Shown piece by piece: positions 45,781 to 58,070 of a stretch of DNA of 64,000 bases (position 1 is its first letter; every line of letters begins with the position of its first letter). Source of the DNA: Boswellia sacra (Eukaryota > Streptophyta > Magnoliopsida > Sapindales > Burseraceae); contig SNVD02000348.1 in the NCBI GenBank assembly GCA_013180625.2, positions 62,001-126,000 on the forward strand, in the 5' to 3' direction. Under the pieces are notes generated by a model. That model worked only from the letters and a program-made list of their open reading frames with translations. It made no database searches and was not told the origin of the DNA. Both the position numbers and the translations under genes were made by a program.

Positions 45781-47804
45781 TAAAGAAAGCAATACAATTA
45801 ATACTCTTATGTCATCTTCCTCCTCCCTATTTCTCTTATCTTTCATTTATACCCTTTCTAAGTAATTTTGTTGTTTCTATTTTATTTATCTTTCACTTGC
45901 ACCCTTCACACTACTTTTACTACTACTTAAAATGACCTTAATTATATGGCTCATGCTATTGGAACTTGAAACATTGACTCAAAATTTTAATGCCGATTGA
46001 TAGTTATCCATTTTTCCTAATCCAATAGTGGAAAGAGTTGCTAAACTGACAAAAAAATTTACTTCTCAACTTTTCTTTTTCAAGCAATTGAATTTAATAA
46101 ATAGTGCTATAAATTTGATGTGGTGTTACTTAATTATTCACATGTCATTACTCTTTATTAAATGAGTTGATATTGTATATTCAATATTCTAATCTTCTTA
46201 TGATACATTGTTTTGTATGTAAAAGTTTGTATAAAAAATTTGTAATGCATTATTCGAATTTAACTAAATATACAGATAGTTATTTAATATTGTCACAATT
46301 TTAAGTCCATTTTTTAAGCTCTATTAACCTATCTCCATGTATATATTCACACTTTAGAATATTATAATTTTAAGTTCGAACTAAGAAAGACAACGTATAA
46401 AGTTATGGTGATAGGATCTTGAAAATTTTTTACTTAGAAAATTATGCATAGATGTCCACGACAAGGACTTCTAGAATACACTGATCTTACTGTTTGGAAT
46501 ATTTATAATAAATTTAAATATAATAAATCAAGCAACAACAACATTATATAAACAAAAATATAAAAAATTAAATAACATGTATAAACTAGAAGAGAGATGA
46601 GAAAAGCAAGGCTTAAGCACTTGGGAAGCATGTTAAAGGCATTGTCCTAAAGCCAAAGAGTCTCCCCTCCTACAGGTAATATCAGTACTCAAGGGCTCCA
46701 AAATACAACCCAGTACTCACAGCCTATCTTCTCGATGAGCTCATTCACCAGAAAAAAATATCATATCTCCATATGTCACGGTTGCTCAAAAACATAAAAA
46801 AAAATAGTCAAAGTATATCATCATACCAGTGTTAAAATTATGAGACTCCTTTATATAATAGTCTCATAGCTTAGGTAACTTATAAATTAATTCTTGTAAT
46901 CGCAAGCTATAAGTTCTTAATAAAAACATGAAAGTTACAAATAATAAATGTTGTAACTCATGTTTTTATTATGATTTGTAACTCTTGAAATTAATCTGAA
47001 AATAAATTTTGTAACTCATGATATAAAAATTTTATTTTAAACCTTTTATCTCCAACATGTACTGGATTTTTTAATTTTGATCAAAACATCGGTATATTGC
47101 CCTATCCAGAGAAAAAATAATCTTCTTTCTTACCTTCTTTCGTTCTTCTTTTTCTTCCTATCTTATTTTCTTCTTCTTCTTTCTCCTTTTGTGATCTTCC
47201 ATTATTCATCTTTTCTAGGTACCAATCCTTATCAAAAATTCATTAATTCCAAAATAGTTGATAAGAAAGTGAGTGGAAGTAAAGGAAGTTCAAAGAAATT
47301 GATGGGAGTAGTTTTATTGAGAATTAACTAAATACTATATACACAATTGTGGCTTTTAGAAATTTACACTTGTGTCACTTGAGGGAGAGAGTTTCTATTT
47401 GGTTCTAAAATCCACATTTTCCAGTTGTTACTCCTGTTAACAGGACTTCCTGACTAGCCTAACTTAGCAATCTATGTCCTCTAGTTTTTTCACCATAAGA
47501 CAGTTGAAAATTTTAAAATTTGAAATTAAAATGATGAGAATGCTTTGAATTTACAATGATCTTCCTATATTTTATTTGGGAAAGAAGAAAAGCAGAAGTC
47601 TAAACAATAAAGGGGTATTATTGGTCATTTGTGGGGTAGGAAACTTTTTTCCGAGGCCCTCCAAAAAGACAGTTACAAATTATGTATGTTTTCCTCTTTA
47701 CTGGGTCAAATGGATACGTGATGGGTCAAAAGGATACGTGAAATTGAGGAGTTCAAACTCATGCCTTCTTTTATACGAAACACCAATTCTATCAAGGTGG
47801 GGCT
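45781..47804. other. AT-rich intergenic DNA
   Basis: No convincing gene. A near-perfect hairpin around 46918-46970 (ataaaaacatg(aa)gttaca against tgtaactcatgtttttat) is visible. The small frames at 47077-47331 and 47576-47860 are low-complexity or lack recognisable domains and are not called. Confidence 0.5.
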
Positions 47805-47855
47805 ATATGTGTAATGTCCATTGGGCTGTGAAGAAGGCCCGGCCCAGCCCAAGAA

Positions 47856-47857
<2 letters not shown>

Positions 47858-47894
<37 letters not shown>
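47858..47894. repeat. (AAT)n microsatellite in LTR F
   Basis: About 12 aat/ata units. Confidence 0.95.
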
Positions 47895-47895
<1 letters not shown>

Positions 47896-50015
47896 TAATG
47901 AATTAAAAAAAAAACAAGAGAAGGGGGGAGACGGAATCGGGAGAGAGAAACGAGGGGAAGGCCAGTCACTGTTCACCGTCGGCTTTGACCGTCGATTCCG
48001 ACTAATTTTCGGCGAGTCTCCGACCCCACAATATGTCGTTTTGAAGCTTGTAATGTCCTATTTCTATCCATATATGTATTGTCCTTGGGTTATTCATCGT
48101 TTTTGCGGATCGAAGCATGGAAGCCGACGGCTTCCTATGTGTTTTTCGACCAAAATCCGGTGAGTTACCGGTAAATTTTTACATTAAATTAAAGCTTGTT
48201 CCATGCTCTTTCTAACCATACCATTTTGTTACATGTTGACATACGAATTTTGCAAAGAGGAGAGAAATGAAATTTGATCACTATTCACCGCCGGTGACGA
48301 TATTCCGGCGACATTTCCAGTATGCTTTCCGGCCATCAAAAGAATTTTTATAATATTATTCATCCATAAATGAGCTTAAATTCAGTGAGTGGATTATATT
48401 TTGAGAATTTCATATTATATTAAAGTGTATTAAATTTAAGTTTTTTTTATATGATTTAAGTTATTAGTTTGGTTAATTGAGTTATATTAAATGTTTTTAG
48501 GATAGTTAATGATGATGTATGTATTTGGAAATAAATACGTGTAAATTATTAATTGTGGATAAGAGAGATAATTATGGGTAGTGCTAATAGATTAGTTTTT
48601 GAAAATATATATATATAGTAAGTGTAGTCTTGAAAAGTTTGAGTACAATAGAAAAATAAATTTAAAGTGACAGATGTAGAATGAATGTATATTAAATGAT
48701 AATAGAAAGTAGAAATTTTTTTTTATGATTGGAAAGGAGACATTTATAATTATATGAATTGGAATAGTAAATTGAAGTATTTAGTTATTTTCCTTAAATA
48801 CATACACATGTTGAAGAAATAATGTTTTTTTTATTTACAAAATGATGAGTGATTTTATATTTAGATTAACAGCAAATTAAAAAGAAAAAGTTTTAGAAAA
48901 TTAGAATTTAATTCTGCAGGGGTGGCAATGCCAAATTCTAAAACTGCTTAGCAGTAGGGGGTGAATTACAAATTTAAAAAACTGTTCTAGAAATTGTAGG
49001 GACCTGAATGCAGAATCCTGAAAATTTTAGGATAGTCAAAAAGATTTTAGTTAATGCATGATATTTAAGAATTTAGAAATCTTTGAAATTTTGAATTGAA
49101 ATACTTGGGAAATTAATTAAATTTTGAAGTATAATTTTATGAAAGGATGTTATATAGTATGTTATATGGAAAGTATGAGATTTTGAGATAAAATATAAAC
49201 TATGGTTTATAGTGAGATGAAAAGTATTTTATTTTATGAATATTTTAGAAAGTCTTAGAAAGAGTAGAAGATTTATTTTTCTGGATAATTAGAAATATGT
49301 TTTAGTGTTTACTTAGTGATGTTTATTTAGCATTTTATAGAATTTCTGAGAATTTTAGCGAATTTAGAAGAATTCAAGTTAGTTTCTTTTGTATTTTTTT
49401 TAGGGTAAATAGACCCATTTATTATACTTATTTCAATTATTAAGATGTTTCAAAATTAGTTTTCAAAATACTTATAGACATAAATTTTAGTTTCAAAGTT
49501 AGTTTTGAACAAAGATATAACCATTCTAAAGAAAGATTCATAATTTATATATATGAATTGTTTTCTATGTTATTATAGATGCATATTCTACCATTTTATA
49601 AAAAGTGTAAGAGCATAATAATTACGATAATTTTTTTATAGTAATTTGATTTTGATGATTTCTTAAAATATTTGTAATTATTCTTTTAAATATTTATCAT
49701 GGATTTTCAAGGATTCGGATAGTATCAGTTTCAGCTTACATAAGTTTTACAGATTTTGATAAATCTGCTTGAGAAGCAATGATTTAGCATATGAAGCATA
49801 ATTCAAAAAGAAATCCATTTTAGCAAAAATAAGAAAATTTAATTATATTATACTAAGCTAGTACCCAACTCACTTAGATAATGAGACAGCAGATTTCAGA
49901 CAGAAAGTTATACAGATAGAGGCCTTTGGGGCCCGTTCAGACACACATAGAGGCTTTGGGCCGTGTGATCTGGGCGCTTTAGCCCTTTGGGGATAGTTCT
50001 ACGCATGCGTATGAT

Positions 50016-50291
50016 CAGATAGCAGGCCTGTGCGATGTTAGATCTCGCCAGGTACAGATAGCTCTGCCTGCGTGATGTAGATCTCACCGGGTATGAGGAG
50101 ATTCAGATAGCAGGCCTGTGCGATGTTAGATCTCGTCAGGTACAGATAGCTCTGCCTGCATGATGTAGATCTCACCAGGTGTGAGGAGATTCAGATAGCA
50201 GGCCTGTGCGATGTTAGATCTCGCCAGGTACAGATAGCTCTGCCTGCGTGATGTAGATCTCACCAAGTATGAGAAAATTCAGATAGCTCTG
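50016..50291 (+). repeat. 88-bp tandem repeats in LTR F
   Basis: Units start with cagatagcaggcctgtgcga at 50016, 50104 and 50192 (period 88 bp), each made of two related halves (cagatag.(c/t)(a/t)g(g)cctg(t/c)gcga(t)gt..agatctc). Element E inserted in the next partial unit, and the array resumes at 55325. Confidence 0.9.
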
Positions 50292-50446
50292 TGTCACGCC
50301 CCGCGTGATACGCTCATGGTTTTGCGCCAACCTTGTACCGAAGCACACGAAGGATTGGGATTTTGGGGCAAGTGTTATAGTAAGTTTGGATCCTCGTGTC
50401 GAGAGGAATTCAATGGCGCATGAATTGGGCGTGACGTTCCGAAAGT

Positions 50447-50624
50447 TTCTAGAAGGTTCCAGGACGTTCCAGAATGTTTCAGACACTTCTAGAATACTCC
50501 AGAAGGCTCTAGAAAGCTCCGAAAACATGTAGAAGACATAAGAAGGCCCTAGAAGATCCTAGAAGACTCTGGAAGGTTCTAGAATGTGATGGAAGAGTGT
50601 GGAAGACTTCGAAAACTTCTAGAA
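50447..50624. promoter_or_regulatory. Phased heat-shock-element-like array in 5' LTR of E
   Basis: From 50447 the trimers at 5-bp steps read TTC GAA TTC GGA TTC GAA TTT GAC TTC GAA CTC GAA CTC GAA CTC. GAA then recurs at 10-bp steps (50532, 50542, 50552, 50562, 50572, 50582, 50592, 50602), with TTC at 50577 and TTC/GAA at 50617/50622 in the same phase. Perfect three-unit HSEs are at 50447-50459 and 50572-50584. HSE consensus is alternating nGAAn/nTTCn pentamers bound by trimeric heat-shock factor. Confidence 0.7.
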
Positions 50625-50671
50625 GACCGTAGAGTTCTCTAGTGTCTAGGGTTCTTTAGAAACGTCTAGAG

Positions 50672-52200
50672 TGACACATCCAAAAATAAGATTGCCTCCC
50701 AAGTATAGGAGTGTCGAAGTAATAAACCCGGTAAGACCGGGGTCGATCCACAAGGAAGGGAATTTAAGCGTTACAAATTATAAGATAAGCAAATGTGATA
50801 TGGATGATTCAAAGAAATAACAAGAGAATATCAATAAAATATGTAAGATGGTAGGTGGTATTACCGACCATTCAAATACAAAACAAAAAGCAAGAGGAGG
50901 TAAAACCATCCATGGAAATAGGTGGTATAACCAACCATAGTAAATTAAAGAACAATTTCATAAGGTGGTAGAACCTACCATAGTAAATAAAATAAAAAGT
51001 TCATAAACAATAGAATAATTAAAATACAAGAGGAATTAACACAATAACAATGAAGGCTAAGGTTAGGGGATCCGCCCTTGATATTTCAAATAAGGATAAT
51101 TAACCCATTTTAGTTATATGAATTATATTTGTTTCATTACCAATATTTATACCACTTCTTGTAAATGGGTTCAAGCATCCAATGTGCCAATCATCATATG
51201 TCTACAACAAATCAAGGTTCCTAACTAGATTCGTGTCGGTAAGGAAGAACCATACATCATCTAGAAAGGATCCAAGCATTTGATGTGCCAAGGATTGTCG
51301 ACAATGGATCAAGACCTCCACTTTACGAGTGGTGTCAAGATTGATTAAGAAATTAAATATAAATCATATTGAATAAACATTATAAGATTAAGATTATTAA
51401 GCACATATTAAGGGTTAGAGAATCCTTATTCTCATATCAAGGGTTTCACCCTTTCACCTTAGCAAAAGAGAAATTAGAAGAACATTATAATAGAAAGAAA
51501 ATAAAATGCAAGAAAAAGGAAATTCATTAATAACATAAACACACAAAACACAATACAAGATCCTAGCCAAAGCCAAAATGTTCCAGCCAAGGCCAAGATG
51601 CCCTAATGGGTCACAAGGCACCTCTATTTATAGATACATCCAGGGGCAAACTTGTCAAATTATAAGGGCATAATTGTCAAATATTAGTTGTAAATATCTT
51701 TGACAATTGGGATCATTAGGCACCGACTTTGACCATCAATTTTGACATTGAAATATTGAGAATTTTAATACATGTCTTCATGAAAGTTGTAGATATTTCT
51801 CTCAGCTTTCTAGAACATATTGATTTGCACAATTTGGATACGTATTTTGAGAGATACGGTCCAAATACTGAGGCCTGGTCAGACTGGGCCGAGACTGTAA
51901 ATGGGTTCACTTCAAGCCCAATTTTGGTCCACTAAGAGCCCGAATTTGATGATGCTTGTGAAATGCAATCTTGTAGACAATTGAATCAGCTTTCCAAAAC
52001 ATTAAGAATTGCACCATTCTGATTTACAAATAGAGAGTTATACCCATTTTACTAAACCTGTAACAAAACCAAAATTAAGAGGAATTAATTCCAAAGATGC
52101 AAATGTTACAAATATGCTTAAGTTGAGGAATTTAATGACACTATTAATGCAATATGATGAACTAAACTCTTATTAAATATGCATATTTAAGTGTTCATCA
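50672..52200 (-). mobile_element. Solo Athila LTR D (1529 bp, minus strand)
   Basis: On the minus strand starts TGATGAACAC at 52200 and ends GGATGTGTCA at 50672. Perfect TSD tagag (50667-50671 and 52201-52205). Same subfamily as the LTRs at 6747 and 8863, including the 16-bp palindrome array (about 50855-50980). No internal region. Confidence 0.96.
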
Positions 52201-52585
52201 TAGAGCCTAGTAGATATTTCTAGGTAGATATTTCTAAGTCTTGTAAAATATCTAAGGATGCTTCTAGAGAATAAATTAGGTAAAGACAAGTGGCGTATTC
52301 CTAGCCACATGTTGAGGAGATGCTCCTCTATAAATAGAGGTGAGCCCTCATTTGTAGGCAACAAGTCCTCTCCTTGAGAGTTTCACCAACACACTTCCTT
52401 TCACACCTCTCTTGTACAATTGCCTTATAAAGCAATAATAATTATACATTCCATAACTCTCTCTTGCTTCCTTTGATCTTGCTTGGCATTGTCAAGGGTT
52501 CGAAGGCTTACTTAGGTGCAAGTTTGGGTCACTGAGTGCCTAAGGCCGCACGGTCTAAGCGGTAAAACATTAGGGCCGTGACAGT

Positions 52586-52598
52586 TGGTATCAGAACC
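52586..52598 (+). other. Primer-binding site of element E
   Basis: tggtatcagaacc, initiator tRNA-Met type with one mismatch, three bases into the internal region. Confidence 0.85.
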
Positions 52599-52651
52599 AA
52601 GGTTTGCGAAGCCAAGTTCTTGTGTGATCAAGAGCAAGAAGGGTAGAAGGT

Positions 52652-54562
52652 ATGGCATCAGAGGTGACTGTGATTGAGGAGTCACGTGGGCGTGAAATTG
52701 CCCCCACCACCGGCAAGAAACCTCGTGGCCAAGAGAAATCTCGTGATGTGGTGAGCGCTTTAGAGACTCGGATAGTCAAGGTGGAGCTAGCCATGGCCGA
52801 TACGCTAGAGAGGCTAGATAGGCTAGAACAAGGCGTGGAGCAAAGCGTGGAGGAGCTCAATGGCAAGGTGGAAAGCCAAGGTAATGAGCTCAAGGAATTC
52901 ATGCAAAGTTCCGAGGCCGCCACCGAAGCGCTACGCCAAGAGTTACATGCCTTCCAAGCAAGGGTGCTGGAGGTCTTGGCTAAGGTCGAAACTCGGATGG
53001 ACAAGTTTAGTAAGGGGTTAGAAGACACAAAGGCTGAGGTGGCCTTGTGCAAAAAGTCGGTGGCTAGTGGCACTGTGGTAGTGCCACCTACGCTCGCTAT
53101 TCCAAGGGTTGAAGCCCCTAAACCCAAGGAATACTCAGGGAAGAGGGACGCCAAGGAGTTGGACAACTTCCTGTGGCATATGGAGCGCTACTTCGATGCG
53201 CTAAACTTGCTTGATGAGAAAAGTAGGGTGAGCACCGCTACGCTTTACCTTACCGATCTCGCGGCAAGTTGGTGGCGTCGCAAGTATGCAGAAGTGCAGG
53301 CTGGAACGTGTATCATCAACACGTGGGATGATTTGAAGAAGGAGTTGAAGCGCCAATTCTATCCGGAGAATGTGGCATATGAGGCGCGAAAAAGGATGAA
53401 GGAATTGAGACACACCCGCTCAATTGTGGAGTACGTCGAAGCATTCTCTGCACTCATGTTGCAAATTGAGAACATGAGCGAGGATGATCTTCTCTTCAAT
53501 TTCATGGACGGCTTGCAACCATGGGCGTACCAAGAGTTATAAAGGCGGAGAGTGAAGGATGTCGCTACTGCACTCACCGTTGCAAAGACGCTTGTCGACT
53601 ACCATAGAGGTGAGTCTTCGAAACACATTGAAACTCCCTACGACCATGATAGTAATGAAGAGGAGGATAGACCTCCGCGTCATCAACGTTCCCATAATGG
53701 TAGAGATAGGAGACGTGATGACCATCGTAGGTGGAACAACAGGAAGGAGTTATCGCCCAATTTGAAGTGCTTCTTATGCGATGGTCCACATTGGGCGCGG
53801 GATTGCCCAAAGAGGCGAGCGTTAAGTGCTATGCTCCAGGAACGTGAGGACACATAGGAGCCGGCACGTATGGGTGCTATGCAAGTCCTCAATTCCTTGA
53901 CACAAACCTCCACACCTCCCAAGCCACTAGACCGATCATTGATGCAGTTGGAGGCATGCATCAATGGCAAGACCACTAGAGTGTTGGTCGACACGGGTGC
54001 CACACATAACTTCATTGGTACGAGTGAGGCCAAGAGGTTAGGCCTACGACTCGAGAAGGGGCGAGCACGAATCAAGGCGGCGAATGCAAAAGCCATACCC
54101 CTTGATGGAGTTGCTCGTGGGGTTGAGCTGCAAATAGGTCCTTAGAGAGGTAAGGTCGATCTCTCCGCAGCTCCCTTGGATACTTCAGATGTGGTGTCAG
54201 GCATGGACATTTTGAGGCGCTATGATGTGATGATATGGCCTCGATGCAATACGGTTTGCATCTCTGAGGGTGGTCCATGCATGCTTTCCTCTGTAGCCAC
54301 GCCAAGCTCCAACACCATGCATCTAGGGGTGATGCAATTACAAGAAGATGGTAAAGGAGTACGCGTAGAGGAAGGCTACATAGAGGGAGGCAAGATGGCG
54401 AATGGAGTTGCCAAGTACACGGGTACACAGGCGAAGGCAACCAAAAGGCAACGTAAGCATGCGAGGAGGAAGCTACGACAAGGAGGAAAGACCGCTTGCT
54501 CGCAACCGTTGGTGCATCCTCAAAGACGCGACGAGGGCGTCGCGAAATCTGGTGGGGGAGGA
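52652..54562 (+). pseudogene. Element E gag-protease polyprotein with three stops
   Basis: Single frame starting MASEVTVIEESRGREIAPTT at 52652. Residues ~30-130 form a predicted coiled coil (LERLDRLEQGVEQSVEEL). The gypsy gag core follows (LWHMERYFDALNLLD, AASWWRRKYAEV, LKRQFYPENV). TAA at 53540 is followed in frame by an Arg-rich linker and a CCHC knuckle CFLCDGPHWARDC (near 53770). After TAG at 53855 comes the protease (VLVDTGATHNFIG near 53980, active site D-T-G intact). After TAG at 54142 a protease end GMDILRRYDVMIWP and a Lys/Arg-rich tail run to the 3' LTR. RT, RNase H and integrase have been lost. The frame is otherwise open, so stops are the only visible lesions. Confidence 0.9.
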
Positions 54563-55320
54563 TGTCACGCCCCGCGTGATACGCGCATGGTTTTGTGCCA
54601 ACCTTGTACCGAAGCGCATGAAGGATTGGGATTTTGGGGCAAGTGTTATAGTAAGTTTGGATCCTCGTGTCGAGAGGAATTCAATGGCGCATGAATTGGG
54701 TGTGACGTTCCGAAAGTTTCTAGAAGGTTCCAGGACGTTCCAGAATGTTTCGGACACTTCTAGAATACTCCAGAAGGCTCTAGAAAGCTCCGAAAACATG
54801 TAGAAGACATGAGAAGGCCCTAGAAGATCCTAGAAGACTCTGGAAGGTTCTAGAATGTGATGGAAGAGCGTGGAAGACTTCGGAAGCTTCTAGAAGACCG
54901 TAGAGTTCTCTAGTGTCTAGGGTTCTCTAGAAATGTCTAGAGCCTAGTAGATATTTATAGCTAGATATTTCTAGGTCTTGTAAAATATCTAAGGATGCTT
55001 CTAGAGAATAAATGAGGTGAAGACAAATGGCGTATTCCTAGCCACATGTTGAGGAGGTGCTCCTCTATAAATAGGGGTGAGCCCTCATTTGTAGGCAACA
55101 AGTCCTCTCCTTGAGAGTTTCACTAACACACTTCCTTACACACCTCTCTTGTACAATTGCCTTATAAAGCAATAATAATTATACATTCCATAACTCTCTC
55201 TTGCTTCCTTTGATCTTGCTTAGCATTGTCAAGGGTTCGAAGGCTTACTTAGGTGCAAGTTTGGGTCATTGAGCGCCTAAGGCCGCACGGTCTAAGCGGT
55301 AAAACATTAGGGCCGTGACA
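54563..55320 (+). repeat. 3' LTR of element E (758 bp)
   Basis: Starts TGTCACGCCCCG and ends GGGCCGTGACA. TATA box ctctataaatagg at about 55062-55075. Confidence 0.96.
54718..54895. promoter_or_regulatory. Phased heat-shock-element-like array in 3' LTR of E
   Basis: Second copy of the array at 50447, in the same phase (offset 4271). The few differences between the two LTRs here (for example tcagac/tcggac) leave the GAA/TTC units essentially unchanged. Confidence 0.7.
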
Positions 55321-56800
55321 TCTGCCTGTGCGATGTTAGATCTCGTCAGGCAAGATCAGACAGTTTCAGGTGTACTTGTTTAGTATAATGAAAAGAGTTT
55401 TTTTTGAATATGTTTATATAAGTTAGTTGAGAAAGAAGCATGATTCACAAAAGTTTCTTTTGAAAGAAGATTTTTAAGGAAAGTATGTTTTGTATAGTAA
55501 ATAATTAAAGCAATGATTTTAGCATATCATCACGAGTTTTATTTTACAAGATTGAGAAAATATGTATCCTTTTCACTGTTTTTAAAAAGTATAGAATCAA
55601 GCAATTTTATTTGAAAATTTTTAATCAAAAGTTATTTGTTTTGAAACTTCTATGAGAGATTTGATGATATTTTGACAAGTACGATAGATTTTTCTTAAGT
55701 ATAAATATGATACGAGTTTTCTAGTTAGAAATATATTATATGATTTTCTTATGAGATAGTCATGGTCATGCAATTTATGATTAGAATAAATTTAGCAAGT
55801 GATTGAGTATATGATAAGAGGAATATTATTTAAAAGTTCTATGTTATTTTATTTCTTTTGGTATCTGTTTATACATTTTTTTTAGAAAAGAAAGAGATAT
55901 AGTGATATATTTTGCAGTGTATACGAGACTAAATAAAGGTGGTTCAAAGTAAAGGTACGCAACTGATTTGCTTATATAGTTTAAGAATATTAAGTTATTT
56001 AGGTAAGTAAGTTGAAGAATTATATAAAGTATTTTCTTTACAGAGGGTTAATAAATTTTTTATAGTTGTATTATAAGAATGAAGTTTATAAAGAAAGTTG
56101 AGAAGAAATAGTCGTTTGTATGTTATTTTGGAAAGAAGAGTATACTGGTTCCCTTTTAAAAGTAATTATACATTGTATTTTGTTTTAAGAAAAATGAGAT
56201 TTTAGAAAACAAAGCTTTATTCAAGAAATGAGTTGTATGAAATAAAGAAAGTAATATTTTATGTAATAAAATTTGTCCACTCACTGAGCCTTTAGCTTAC
56301 TCTTTTCCTATTCTTTTTCTCAACCAGGTGCTACAGGTTTGGTGCTAAACTGTCTCTGATGCTAGGGAAGGCCACACGATGTATAATAATTTTTCATGCA
56401 TTGAAAGTATTTTTTTTTATGTATTGTATAAGCTTTTAAATATTAAGCATGTTGAATATGACTTATTTATCTTTTAGTATGTTGTGGTTGATAAGGACGA
56501 AAGTCCCAAAAGAAGTTGGGATGAGAAATAGTTTAGAAGTGTATAAATGTGTGTTTTTGCAGGGGGGTTTCTTCAAATTATAGGGGAAACTCTGCCGGTT
56601 TTTCATTAAAATTTTCGGAAGATTTTTTTTTTTAGTATTTTACATAAAAGACCTGAATTAGAAACAATTTTTTATGAATAGTTTTATCAAAACGACAGAG
56701 CAAAAAGTGTGAAAAAAATAGTTAATTAAAGAACGTTCTCTTAGTGAACAGTTTTAGGCACGATTTACCCGTGTAGCTAGGGGTGGGTCGTGTCAATATG

Positions 56801-57430
56801 CACCCCGTTATACACTTTACACATCCCTAATTCAATAAAAGTAAATAAATAAATTATTAAATCAACCATCAATTGAATTACTGTGAAAGACAAGTATAGG
56901 TGCAAATTTCCACACTAACCTTTTCGGCATGGGGCTTTGCTGATTCTATTTCTGTATTGGGCTGTTAACACAATGGTCTTCTTGCTTTCATCGCTCTAAA
57001 ACCTGCTTTCTCCAACTAGGTGTAGTTGTCTAATGCTGCAATGCCCAAATTATTACTAGTTTTTGGGAAGTAATACCAAAAATCAATAATAAGTGTAAAT
57101 ATTATAAAAGGCTAGTGAAGAAAGATAAATAAGCAAAGGGTGCTAGGATAATTTTATTTATATATATTATAAGGCTTGGTGAATTTGTTGTTGACTTGGT
57201 CAATGGTAGTGGTCCTATTTTATCTCTTAAATTAGTAGTGATCCTACCTTCTTGTAATGTTGTTTAATGTTTTGCTTATACAAAGGTCGTATCAAATTGA
57301 TAATGTGTGAAATATTTTCATCATGGATTGTTTCCATCCTGAAATACTTTCTATGTAATATATGGAGTATTTTATGGAATATAACTGTTTGATTTTTTAT
57401 TTTTTTTAATTTTTTTTTTGGCCTTACAAT
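56801..57430. other. AT-rich intergenic DNA right of LTR F
   Basis: Host sequence continuing from 47804 across the F insertion site. No gene is recognised. Confidence 0.5.
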
Positions 57431-57433
57431 GTC

Positions 57434-58058
57434 TCAGGTCTCAATCAATGTTGCAGCTGCCAAGACCAAGAACACTTTTCCCCCTTGCAAGCTGCTCAAT
57501 CTTGCAGGAAAAGGTGGGATCACTTCCATTTTCATCAGAGTGTAATCCGCAAGTTTCACCCCTTCACCTAAGGCCCTGTCATGCTCAGCACAAGGCTGTC
57601 CATCCCTGGGAGAGTAGATAGCATATCTCAAATCCTTCACAAGTTTCCCCATCTCTTTCAGCTTCCTCATCTGCCACATAACAAACGAATCCTGTTCGTT
57701 GTGATAAACGATTGTCACCAGTCACATCCCAATCCCAAAGCCTTGAAGTTTTCTACAGCCATAACAGAAAATAGTTTGGCCACTGATGTGGATCCTGAAA
57801 CTTTGAAATCTCAGCATAAACCAAACCATAAATTTGCATGATCTCCCACTGCATCTTATTGTTACTTGTCTTGGAAGTTTCCTTGGACCTCTTTCCCTTG
57901 AGTTTATAATCTAACAAATCTTGGCTAACACCAGGACTGGCTTCCAGGGTGTTTTCTGGTATATTAAATAGTCCATCTCTTACAATTCGAAACCGCAGAT
58001 GATTGCTAAATTCTTTTGTATCTCGGACAAGCTTGTCGGCAAAAGCCTTGATGGGCAT
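57434..58058 (-). pseudogene. Unrecognised gene fragment (two frames, minus strand)
   Basis: An ORF from 58058 to 57753 (101 residues, MPIKAFADKLVRDTKEFSNH...) is followed by a second frame 57718-57434 (94 residues with LKEMGKLVKDLRYAIYSPRD and LADYTLMKMEVIPPFP). Both have balanced protein-like composition, unlike the AT-rich shadows nearby, and a frameshift between them would join one protein of ~200 residues. I do not recognise the family. It could be an exon pair of a host gene or a truncated copy. No typical splice pair is obvious and no upstream exon is seen. Confidence 0.4.
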
Positions 58059-58070
58059 TCCAGTGAAATG

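Larger units (their letters stand above)
50292..52583 (+). repeat. 5' LTR of element E, interrupted by solo LTR D
   Basis: Own pieces are 50292-50671 and 52206-52583. TATA box ctctataaatagagg at about 52326-52340. The 3' LTR provides the uninterrupted form of the D insertion site (tctagagcctag). Confidence 0.95.
50292..55320 (+). mobile_element. Gag-pro-only Ty3/gypsy element E
   Basis: LTRs of exactly 758 bp each once the solo LTR D is removed (50292-52583 and 54563-55320), with inverted ends TGTCACG/CGTGACA. The 4-bp TSD is tctg (50288-50291 and 55321-55324). PBS tggtatcagaacc at 52586 and PPT ggtgggggagga before 54563. The internal part has gag, a zinc knuckle and an aspartic protease in a single frame with three stops, and no RT, RNase H or integrase. 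I count about 25 LTR-LTR differences in 758 bp (about 20 transitions), so it is fairly young. Confidence 0.93.
47810..56795 (+). mobile_element. Long solo LTR F (about 3.95 kb) containing elements E and D
   Basis: Starts TGTAATGTCC at 47810 and ends GGGTCGTGTCA at 56795. The 5-bp TSD atatg is at 47805-47809 and 56796-56800. Own segments are 47810-50291 and 55325-56795. A G-rich leader 'gggagacggaatcgggagagagaaacg' and an (AAT)n run (47862-47893) lie near its start. The 3' part has ccactcactgagcctttagcttac (about 56278) and a long AT-rich body. No gag or pol. Same general style as LTRs I and J, so probably a long-LTR gypsy family. Confidence 0.75.

Noticed and set aside
47077..47331. 84-residue frame with a Phe/Leu-rich start, looks like a signal peptide
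   Set aside because: Low-complexity T/C-rich tract, no homologous shape downstream, no nearby gene structure.
52591..53166. 191-residue minus-strand frame, Ser/Leu rich
   Set aside because: Antisense shadow of the element E gag frame; composition follows the opposite strand and there is no domain.
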